Shown piece by piece: positions 16,610 through 22,571 of a DNA stretch of 64,000 nt (position 1 is its first letter; the number at the start of each line of letters is the position of its first letter). The stretch spans positions 310,001-374,000 of the forward strand of contig CAVTBE010000005.1 of NCBI GenBank assembly GCA_963732845.1, read 5' to 3'. Made by a program: the position numbers and the translations under genes. Source of the stretch: CAVSRC01 sp963732845 (lineage in GTDB: Bacteria > Pseudomonadota > Alphaproteobacteria > Rhizobiales > Kaistiaceae). A model generated the notes under the pieces. That model ran no database searches and was not told the origin of the DNA. It worked only from the letters and a program-made list of their open reading frames with translations.

Positions 16610-17604
16610 ATGGCCGCCGTTCTTTCCGCCCCGTACTTTCACGACGACATCGCCGCCTGCGAATCTTCTTGAAAGCATCCGGTGGGTGAATGGCCGCGCT
16701 CTGTCCGCATTGCGGCACGGTCGATCACTCCTACGTCACCGAGCGGCGCCAGAAGTGCGGCGCCATGGTCTACCGCTGCGGGTCACCGGAATGCCGGAAG
16801 GATTTCACGGTCACGACCGATAGCGTGATGGCGTCAAGCCATATCCCGCTGCACAAGTGGATGCAGGGTTTCTACATGATGTGTTCGGCGAAGAAGGGCG
16901 TAAGCGCACACCAGCTTCATCGCTCGTTGGGGCTTGGCTACAAGGCTGCGTGGTTCATGGAGCACCGTATCCGCGAGGCATGCGGGCGGCGAGCTTGACC
17001 TTCAGACGCCCATGGGCGGCGCTGGCATGGAGGTCGAGGCAGACGAGACCTACTACGGCCAGATCGACCGCGAGAAGCGCCGCACGACCACGACAAGGGG
17101 CGATCCCTTCCTGAAGCTCAGAGCAAGCGCGGTCGCCGTGGTGGCCCGGCCAACAAGCGCCCCATCGTCGCCCTGGTGGAGCGCGGCGGACAGGTTCGCT
17201 CGTTCCATGTCCCGGTTGCCGACAAGGACAACGTGACCCGGATCGTGGCCGACAACATCGCCCGCGAGAGCTACCTCTACACCGATGAAAGCCGCCTCTA
17301 CGGCGATGCGGATCAGCTTTTTGCGGACCACGCCACAGTGAAACATTCAGCCGGCGAGTACGTCCGCTATGAGCCGGGTCGCACCGTCCACACCAACACG
17401 ATTGAGAACGTCTTCTCCGTGTTCAAGCGCGGAATGCGCGGCGTCTATCAGCACTGTGACGAGAAGCACCTGCACCGCTATCTGGCGGAGTTTGATTTCC
17501 GCTACAACAACCGCTCTGCCCTCGGTGTCGAGGACATGGCGCGGACTGCCAAGGCCATCAAGGCTGCTGAAGGCAAGCGCCTGACCTACCGGCAACCTGA
17601 CTAA
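16610..17604 (+). pseudogene. Frameshifted IS1595-family (ISXO2-like) transposase
   Basis: The family signature is complete but split over several frames. MAAVLSAPYFHDD leads to an early stop (about 16670), LLESIRWVNG is in a second frame, and the zinc-ribbon part (ALCPHCGTVDHSY...) runs from 16690 to 16998. The first catalytic Asp (VEADETYYG) is in a third frame, and 17176-17604 carries the second Asp (YTDESRLYGD) and the Glu (NTIENVFSVFKRGMRG). At least four frame changes are needed, so it cannot make an intact enzyme. The order of domains is otherwise normal for the roughly 310-residue family. Confidence 0.85.
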
Positions 17605-17667
17605 GCCTGTTTACAAATTCAAAGCCGCGCGCTTCCTTCGCTGGAGAAAAAAGCGAGGGAGGAAATA

Positions 17668-17880
17668 ATGGCCAATCCTTGGGACAACGCTGAACGAGTA
17701 GTCAACGGCCAACCTAGCGGTGGCGCGATCAGTGATGGTCAGGAAATTGCTTTCGGACTTAAGACGGCCGAGAAAGATCACTGGTTTAAGCTAGACCATT
17801 CAATGCTTCACCAACTCATTCACGGCCTTTTGGGATTCTGGAAAGATCGGCAGAGTTGGCTCGTGCGCAGAATCCGGTGA
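17668..17880 (+). CDS. IS passenger, hypothetical 70-residue protein
   Basis: The frame starts at ATG 17668 with GAGGGAGG 8 bases before it, a good ribosome binding site. The product (MANPWDNAERVVNGQPSGG...) is soluble and hydrophilic with a central FGLKTAEKDHWFKLDHSM. I recognise no family. It ends in LVRRIR where the next frame begins; the two frames overlap by 25 bases. A single base change near 17850 would fuse them into one protein of about 139 residues. Confidence 0.5.
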   Translation: MANPWDNAERVVNGQPSGGAISDGQEIAFGLKTAEKDHWFKLDHSMLHQLIHGLLGFWKDRQSWLVRRIR

Positions 17881-18086
17881 ACAGCGCTGAAGAGGTCGTA
17901 ACGCCCTATCGCTTGATAGCGATGCCTCGGTTTGGACGCTCGCCGGACGGCTCCGTTGGCATGATGCTTCGCACCGACTTGGGTCTGCCAATAATGACTG
18001 CCATGTCTCCAGCGCTGGCCATTCAAATCGCTGGGGCCTTGAAAACGGAGGCTGAGAAATCAGCACCTGAAATCCGTCGCCAATGA
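17856..18086 (+). CDS. IS passenger, hypothetical (possible frameshifted partner of preceding gene)
   Basis: A 76-codon frame opens at TTG 17856 and reads ARAQNPVNSAEEVVTPYRLIAMPRFGRSPDGSVG..., ending in a Lys/Glu-rich tail. It has coding-like composition but no convincing ribosome binding site of its own, which fits either translational coupling or a frameshift in a longer gene that began at 17668. Function unknown. Confidence 0.4.
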   Translation: MARAQNPVNSAEEVVTPYRLIAMPRFGRSPDGSVGMMLRTDLGLPIMTAMSPALAIQIAGALKTEAEKSAPEIRRQ

Positions 18087-18146
18087 GCAGAGAGAGGGCC
18101 ATGTCGTCGCAAGTAGCCAGCGCGACTCACCTTGTCTTGTGGTTTC

Positions 18147-18359
18147 TTAACGGCCAGCAAGGATGTAGCGGAGCGTGCGACCGATCAGCCATGCCACGAC
18201 TGATGGGACTACAAGGACAAACCACAGGAGCGGATCAGTTATCGGTGCGTGGTGGATAACGAGACGGACCGAAGTCTCGATGAACCAGAAAAGGGCGAAC
18301 GCGCACGCAATCCAATAGAGGACGTTTCCAATCCGAGCGAGCACGCTATTTGCCGCCAT
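18147..18359 (-). CDS. IS passenger, small two-TM membrane protein
   Basis: The 70-residue product has two hydrophobic segments (VLYWIACAFALFWFIETSV and LLWFVLVVPSVVAWLIG) and ends RTLRYILAGR. Similar short membrane proteins with a GR..RY(V/I)LAG ending occur in alphaproteobacteria, often near mobile DNA; the function is unknown. It overlaps the upstream gene (18346-18540) by 14 bases, so the two form a small minus-strand operon. Confidence 0.6.
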   Translation of the reverse strand: MAANSVLARIGNVLYWIACAFALFWFIETSVRLVIHHAPITDPLLWFVLVVPSVVAWLIGRTLRYILAGR

Positions 18360-18540
18360 TGCCGGCTTTCCCTACCGCCTCCTGCGTCCGCTTCTTCGAT
18401 TGCGACGGCAACCCCTTCCGCATAGCCTTCTGGGGCTTGTGGGGGGCTTTGAACGCGCCCTCTAGGGCCTTGTGGAAGCGCTCCTGCGCTTCGTTGTCGC
18501 CGTACTTTTCATCTTTGCGTCTAGCGGGGGAGTCGGTCAT
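18346..18540 (-). CDS. IS passenger, small basic hypothetical protein
   Basis: The 64-residue product is highly charged (RRKDEKYGDNEAQERFHKALEG, then KAPHKPQKAMRKGLPSQSKKR). It has no membrane segment. The pattern 'acidic helix then Lys-rich tail' is common in small passenger proteins of IS1595-type units. It is divergent from the pseudogene at 18543 with only 2 bases between the start codons. Confidence 0.55.
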   Translation of the reverse strand: MTDSPARRKDEKYGDNEAQERFHKALEGAFKAPHKPQKAMRKGLPSQSKKRTQEAVGKAGNGGK

Positions 18541-18542
18541 CG

Positions 18543-19169
18543 ATGCCTGCCATTTTGCAAAGTGGAATTATCCACACCATAGCACCAGATCCAAATATCG
18601 ACGCACTGAAGGAGAAATTCCAGCCTTTCGCTGCCGAGCTTGGCTCCGTCGTATTTACCTGGAACAATCTCCATGAGCGGCTTGGCGACCTCTTCTGGGC
18701 TATCCTTGGCGGCCACAACGGAGCAGTCCCACTCGCAATCTGGCACTCAATCGATAGTGACCGCACTCAACGTAAGGTGCTGAAGGCCGCCACCGTGGCC
18801 GCAGTTTTTGTTCGCAAAGACCTCGAACGGAATGCCCAATGCCGCGATGACATCCTGTGGCTCATCAAACGTATCAACTAACTGGCCGATCGGCGCAACG
18901 ACGCAATCCATTCGCCCTATTGGTTCGTCACAGACCCAGAAATGCAATTGGCGGCCGATGATTTCCAAGGCAATCCCCGCGCTCTGAAACTCAGCGGCAA
19001 GCGACTGATGCGCGAGTTCAAGCTGGACAACAGGACGGCTACGGTTCTCAGCGAGTATGCCTTGCAATTGTCCGTGGGCGTCCGGAACGTGGCTGATGCT
19101 GCCGCATGGCCCGGTAGACCTTCTCTGCCAAATCGCGGTGACTCGAAACAGTCATCCAAGGGTCAATGA
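18543..19169 (+). pseudogene. IS passenger gene interrupted by an in-frame stop
   Basis: One frame runs from ATG 18543 to 19169 but is cut by TAA at 18879-18881. The text before (DILWLIKRIN) and after (LADRRNDAIHSPYWF) reads as one continuous domain, so a single codon change has broken a protein of about 208 residues. The motif ADRRNDAIHS resembles the R-N-x-x-H of HEPN-like or related helical domains; this is an inference from a short motif. Conserved aromatic positions FTWNNLHERLGDLFW precede it. The minus-strand gene 19048-19275 overlaps its 3' end. Confidence 0.7.
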
Positions 19170-19275
19170 TCCCACCGATCTCTTCCAAAAGAGCCTCTTC
19201 GCCAGCATCGATCATCTCGGGCGTCACGCGGGAAGCGCGGCGGCGCTCCGTCCTCGTAGGAATATTCCTCGTCAT
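19048..19275 (-). CDS. IS passenger, hypothetical 75-residue protein
   Basis: A strong ribosome binding site (AAGGAG, 7 bases before ATG 19275) supports this gene. The product starts basic (TRNIPTRTERRRASR), followed by VTPEMIDAGEEALLEEIGG and AEKVYRAMRQHQP, a pattern seen in small alphaproteobacterial and phage hypothetical proteins. Function unknown. It overlaps the 3' end of the broken plus-strand passenger. Confidence 0.6.
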   Translation of the reverse strand: MTRNIPTRTERRRASRVTPEMIDAGEEALLEEIGGIIDPWMTVSSHRDLAEKVYRAMRQHQPRSGRPRTIARHTR

Positions 19276-19337
19276 GTTTGGCTCCTTCAGTTTGGAGCCT
19301 TTCGCCGGCCTATCGGCCTAACCACTAGCATTTGCGG

Positions 19338-19372
19338 TTGTGGTGCGAAAGACATAAATAGGAATTAATTCC
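19338..19372 (-). repeat. Right inverted repeat of IS1595-type element A
   Basis: Read on the minus strand it begins GGAATTAATTCC and ends CACCACAA, matching the left end at 16530. Its outer 12 bases are also the outer bases of element B. Confidence 0.72.
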
Positions 19373-19396
19373 CAATATTATCCTTGACGTACCCAC
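19361..19396 (+). repeat. Left inverted repeat of IS1595-type element B
   Basis: It starts GGAATTAATTCCCAATATT and ends GTACCCAC, and contains TTGACG, a likely -35 for the transposase. It pairs with 21256-21291. Confidence 0.8.
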
Positions 19397-19436
19397 TGCG
19401 GATACCTACCTCTAGAGAACACAAGGGAGATAGGTC

Positions 19437-19805
19437 ATGGCATCCGTTCTTTCGGCCAAGCATTTCCACGACGAACAAGCCGCCTACGACTGGGTAGAGG
19501 CGCGTGTTTGGTCGGATGGCCGCGTATGCCCGCATTGTGGTGTTCTGGACCGTTCCGGGAAGCTTCAGGGCAAATCCACTCGGATCGGCGTTTACAAGTG
19601 CTACGCCTGCCGGAAGCCGTTCACCGTCAAGGTTGGCACCGTCTTTGAAGCGTCGCATATCCCCATGCACATCTGGCTTCAGGCGATGGCGCTCATGTCG
19701 TCATCGAAGAAGGGGATCAGCTCAAACCAGCTCCAGCGCATTCTGGGCGTGTCGCTGAAGGCGGCGTGGTTCATGTCGCACCGTATGCAAAATCGCGAGC
19801 AATAG
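19437..19805 (+). pseudogene. Truncated IS1595-family transposase of element B
   Basis: The product begins MASVLSAKHFHDEQAAYDWVEARVW and keeps the zinc ribbon (CPHCGVLD...CYACRKPF) and the SSKKGISSNQLQR helix region. It stops just after AWFMSHRM. The entire DDE catalytic part is missing because the IS21-type remnant joins at about 19795-19803. ATG 19437 is preceded by AGGGAGA, a good ribosome binding site. Compared with element A it has no frameshift in the part that remains, so it is probably the younger or less decayed copy. Confidence 0.85.
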
Positions 19806-20145
19806 TGACCCCCTGAGGGGCGGTTTTCGCGTCCAATCCTGACCCTCTCTGACGCTGTGTGTCAGCGTCCCTTCCTTTGGCCGTGAGCGGCTGGGGAAGG
19901 GTGTTTGGGGATGATCAGCGTGGACATGATTGGCCAGATTCGGCGCGCCTATTTCGAGCAACACCGTCCGATCAAGGAGATCGTGCGCACGCTGCGGGTA
20001 TCGCGCGCGACGGTGCGCAAGGTTATCCGCAGCCAGAAGACCGAGTTCAAGTACGAGCGCGGCGTGCAGCCGGCGCCGAAGCTAGGCTCAGGACCTATTA
20101 ATCTGGACTGGGATGTGATTCACAGTCTCCGATGAGGAGGCTGCG

Positions 20146-20514
20146 ATGGGTGATTTGTTTCTGCTGAGCAAGCGCCAGATGGCGCGGATATCGCCGTTTT
20201 TTCCGTTGGCGCACGGTGTGCCGCGGGTCGACGACCGGCGTGTGATCTCAGGCATCGTTTATGTGATCCGCAACGGCCTTCAGTGGAAGGATGCGCCGAA
20301 GGCGTACGGGCCTCACAAGACGCTCTACAACCGTTTCATGCGCTGGAGCCGGATGGGCGTGTTCGACCGCATCTTTGTGGCTCTGGCCGGCCAGGGTGCA
20401 AAACCTGAGAGGATCATGATCGACGCGACCCATCTGAAGGCCCACCGCACGGCGGCGAGCCTGCTCAAAAAGGGGATGTTCCCCGCCGTATCGGGCGCAC
20501 CAAAGGTGGGTTGA
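20146..20514 (+). CDS. IS5-family transposase, OrfA
   Basis: The 122-residue product MGDLFLLSKRQMARISPFFP is the N-terminal half of an IS427-group transposase. It includes VDDRRVISGIVYVIRNGLQWKD and the first catalytic Asp in IDATHLKAH. GAGGAGG lies 5 bases before the ATG. In this IS group OrfA and OrfB are joined by programmed frameshifting; a slippery run AAAAAGGGG (about 20467) lies just before the two frames overlap. OrfA appears intact, but OrfB is broken. Confidence 0.85.
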   Translation: MGDLFLLSKRQMARISPFFPLAHGVPRVDDRRVISGIVYVIRNGLQWKDAPKAYGPHKTLYNRFMRWSRMGVFDRIFVALAGQGAKPERIMIDATHLKAHRTAASLLKKGMFPAVSGAPKVG

Positions 20515-20895
20515 ACTCCAAGCTCCACACCGTCTGCGACGGTGATGGGCGCCCGATCATCATGGTCCTGTCGGAGGGCCAGATGAGCGATCACAAGGGT
20601 GCGCGTATGGTGCTCGACAACCTGCCGGCAGCCTCCTGCATGATCGCCGATCGTGGCTATGACAGCACCTGGTTCCGGAGAACTTGTCGCCAGAGGCATC
20701 GACCCTGCATCCCGTCTCACGTAGCCGCAAGCGGCCTTACCCTAGACAAGGACCTCTACGCCAGCGCCACAAGATCGAGAACCTCTTGCCAAGCTCAAGG
20801 ACTGGCGTCGTTCGCGACCCGTTACGACCGATGCGCCATACCTTCTTCTCGGCCATCTGCATCGCAGCACCGTCATCTTCTGGCTCTGATCAATG
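20511..20895 (+). pseudogene. IS5-family transposase OrfB, multiply frameshifted
   Basis: The first part reads normally (NSKLHTVCDGDGRPIIMVLSEG, second Asp in MIADRGYD). After DSTWFRR the conserved text alternates between frames: HKIENLL (catalytic Glu) in one, ATRYDRCA in another, HTFFSAICIAA back in the former. At least three small indels are needed, so the element is immobile unless supplied in trans. Confidence 0.8.
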
Positions 20896-21108
20896 AGTTG
20901 TCAGTGGCTCGAGGTTCTGAGCGAGATCCTGGAACAGGAAGCCAGGCTGCCGCGGCGGGAGCGCCGGTCGACCCAGCGTTTGTTTGAGGAGCTGCGCGGG
21001 CGCGGCTATGACGGCGCGCACGACAGCGTGCACCGGTTCGTCAAGGCGTGGCGGACGAACGGGCTCGGGTTGCCGCAACATATCTCATGTTGCGATGGCT
21101 CAGGCTAA

Positions 21109-21429
21109 TCAACATCGTGATTTGGCCCAAAACAAAATATGCATACCCAAAATAGAAATTCTGCATCTCCCAGAGGCTCCAGCGGCGCCCCTGACCGGAT
21201 GAACTGCAAAAACCGAAGGGCTCCTGAATACCATTCATAACATCCTCCACCGAGCGTGGGTACGCAAAGGTCAATATTGGGAATTAATTCCTTTATCAGT
21301 CTATGCGTGTTTGCAGCAGCGGGGATAACTTTCGCGGCTTTTTCGTCGGCGGGGATTGGCGGCCGACTTATCCCCACCTGCCACGGTGGATCGACACTGG
21401 CCTCAACGCATAGCGAAGAGGCCAAATCG
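21109..21429. other. Junction region between the IS stack and core DNA
   Basis: 21109-21255 has no recognisable gene and may be remnant DNA of element B. From 21292 the sequence should be the original chromosome upstream of both the DnaA-like HTH gene (now 4.8 kb away) and the 21430 gene. It contains GGGGATAA (21321-21328) and TTATCCCCA (21368-21376) in inverted orientation; the second differs by one base from a consensus DnaA box TTATCCACA. No promoter could be fixed. Confidence 0.4.
21256..21291 (-). repeat. Right inverted repeat of IS1595-type element B
   Basis: On the minus strand it reads GGAATTAATTCCCAATATT then, after two mismatches, CCTT and, after two more, CGTACCCAC, matching the left repeat at 32 of 36 positions. 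Confidence 0.8.
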
Positions 21430-21792
21430 ATGAAGGCAAATGAAACGGAAAGCGCGCCGGCGTTTGCGACGCGTGCGGCGGCGGCGTTACGGGCGGTCAC
21501 CGCGGCCAGCGTCGAAGACTATGTACGCCAGCGCCATCTGCCGCGCATCCTGCCGGTTGGGCCGGACGAGGTCGCGGACGAAAGCATCGCGGGGCGGCGA
21601 CGCATCCTTGCCCGTCTGGCCAAGGCCCTCCGGGCCGAGCGCAACCGCGGCCGCGCCGGTCACTGGACCTACGATCTCAACCGGCATATCGCGCTGAGGC
21701 AGGCTTACCTGGCGGAGCGCCGGTGGCTCGACGGCCAACGTCCAGGCGCGCCGGAAAGCAGAACCGCCGGGAGCGACGCTCCCGGCGGCTGA
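21430..21792 (+). CDS. Hypothetical protein, Arg-rich, before mucR
   Basis: The 120-residue product from ATG 21430 is soluble and basic. It has VEDYVRQRHLPRILPVGPDEV, RRRILARLAKALRAERNRGRAGHW and a final TYDLNRHIALRQAYLAERRWL helix. It resembles short alphaproteobacterial proteins found beside mucR and the DUF6456 gene, but I cannot name a family. The upstream in-frame extension lies in non-coding-looking DNA next to the IS stack. It is convergent with mucR, with a shared hairpin at its 3' end. Confidence 0.65.
   Translation: MKANETESAPAFATRAAAALRAVTAASVEDYVRQRHLPRILPVGPDEVADESIAGRRRILARLAKALRAERNRGRAGHWTYDLNRHIALRQAYLAERRWLDGQRPGAPESRTAGSDAPGG
21764..21788. terminator. Hairpin between convergent genes
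   Basis: CCGCCGGGAG (21764-21773) pairs with CTCCCGGCGG (21779-21788) around a 5-base loop at the extreme 3' end of the 21430 gene and 34 bases past the mucR stop. It could end transcription from both sides. There is no clear T-tract. Confidence 0.45.
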
Positions 21793-21821
21793 TACTCGGA
21801 CGAATCGAATTCGCTGACGGA

Positions 21822-22238
21822 TCAGGCCTTGCGGCGGCGCTGCTGGCCCAGGCCCATCTTCTTGGCGAGCGCCGAGCGGGCTGCGGCATAGTTCGGCGCG
21901 ACCATCGGATAGTCGGCGGCCAGTCCCCACTTCTCCCGGTATTCCTCCGGCGACAGATCGTAATGGGTGCGCAGGTGGCGCTTCAACGACTTGAATTTCT
22001 TGCCGTCCTCAAGACAGACGATGTAATCCGGAAAAACCGACTTCTTTGGATTGACCGCCGGCTTGAGCGGCTCCGGCTCGGGCTGCTGCAATCCCATCTG
22101 GGTATTGCTCAGCGCGCGATGTACGTCGGCAATCAGCGCCGGGAGGTCTCCGGCCGGCACCGTGTTGTTGCTCACGTAAGCAGAGACAATATCCGCAGCC
22201 AGATCGATGAGGTCGGCGATGCCGTTCTGTTCGTTCAT
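21822..22238 (-). CDS. mucR: MucR/Ros family transcriptional regulator
   Basis: The 138-residue protein is a typical MucR/Ros regulator. It has an N-terminal helical oligomerisation part (LIDLAADIVSAYVSNN), a linker, and the single prokaryotic zinc finger YIVCLEDGKKFKSLKRHLRTHY followed by LSPEEYREKWGL. Members bind AT-rich, poorly conserved DNA and control exopolysaccharide, motility and the cell cycle in Hyphomicrobiales. I prefer ATG 22238 (AGG 8 bases upstream) over GTG 22247. MucR proteins usually bind their own promoter; the upstream region is AT-richer than its surroundings, which fits. Confidence 0.9.
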   Translation of the reverse strand: MNEQNGIADLIDLAADIVSAYVSNNTVPAGDLPALIADVHRALSNTQMGLQQPEPEPLKPAVNPKKSVFPDYIVCLEDGKKFKSLKRHLRTHYDLSPEEYREKWGLAADYPMVAPNYAAARSALAKKMGLGQQRRRKA

Positions 22239-22571
22239 TTGCTTCACCTGATTCCTTGGTTTTCTTGTGCGTTAGAAAGACGCAACTCGCTCTGCTTTTG
22301 ACAGGACGTTGCCCTCACGTTGCGTCGCGTCGGCGATCAATGCCGTATACTTGCGGCCTCTATAGGCGCGCTCTTGATCAAAGACAAGAGGACGACGAGA
22401 TTTGTTGGCAGGTATTAAAAGACAATTGATTGTGTCAAAGCTCGCAAAAGAACGCAGAAGCTCTGCGCCTGCACTGGTGCTAACCCGTTCAACTGAACGG
22501 GCAAATTGTCGCAAGCCTGATTCCAACCGCCGATACGTGATTTTTGCCAATGTTTACACGCAAGGGCTGCA
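22239..22571. other. mucR upstream region, no supported gene
   Basis: The 333 bp between mucR and the end of the antiporter operon hold the mucR promoter region, with several A/T tracts (22395-22445). Open frames here have no family match or ribosome binding site. No clear terminator for the antiporter operon, which ends at 22572, was found. Confidence 0.4.

Larger units (their letters stand above)
16530..19372 (+). mobile_element. IS1595-type element A with passenger genes
   Basis: The element is bounded by inverted repeats of about 35 bp (16530-16565 and 19338-19372; 31 of 35 positions match with one gap). It holds a frameshifted ISXO2-like transposase and then several small genes on both strands that are not transposition functions. 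IS1595-family elements are known to carry passenger genes. The right inverted repeat overlaps the left repeat of element B in GGAATTAATTCC. If AATTAATT is instead an 8-bp target duplication, the true ends lie at about 16540 and 19362. Confidence 0.75.
20085..20895 (+). mobile_element. IS5-family (IS427-like) element inside istA
   Basis: An element of about 810 bp carries orfA and a decayed orfB of the IS427 type. Its left end lies near GGCTCAGGACC (20085) and its right end near 20890. Related but imperfect end sequences (...ATTAATC near the left, ...ATTGATC on the opposite strand near the right) suggest inverted repeats. Exact ends were not resolved. Confidence 0.7.
19803..21095 (+). mobile_element. 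IS21-family remnant, split by an IS5-type element
   Basis: The left part (about 19803-20087) contains a leader and the istA N-terminus. The right part (about 20893-21095) contains the next istA segment. Everything downstream, including the integrase core and istB, is absent, so the element is deeply truncated. Boundaries are approximate because I could not identify both terminal repeats. Confidence 0.65.
19911..21108 (+). pseudogene. istA: istA transposase fragment interrupted by IS5-type insertion
   Basis: ATG 19911 starts MISVDMIGQIRRAYFEQ, followed by an HTH (IVRTLRVSRATVRKVIRSQ) and YERGVQPAPKLG, as in IS21-family IstA. Reading breaks there. It resumes at about 20900 with WLEVLSEILEQEARLPRRERRSTQRLFEELRGRG and GYDGAHDSVHRFVKAWR. 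The two halves join exactly as in intact IstA, which shows that the IS5-type element inserted between the Gly of KLG and the WLEVL region. The catalytic core is missing. Confidence 0.8.
19361..21291 (+). mobile_element. IS1595-type element B, interrupted by nested insertions
   Basis: Terminal inverted repeats of 36 bp (19361-19396 and 21256-21291; 32 of 36 match, the outer 19 perfectly) define it. Only the 5' third of its transposase remains (19437 to about 19800). The rest is occupied by an IS21-type remnant, which is itself split by an IS5-type element. About 170 bp between the IS21 remnant and the right repeat have no recognisable coding content and may be leftover element B sequence. Confidence 0.78.

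Noticed and set aside
22272..22550. 92-codon minus-strand frame upstream of mucR
   Set aside because: It has a TTG start, no ribosome binding site and no family match, and it occupies the mucR promoter region.
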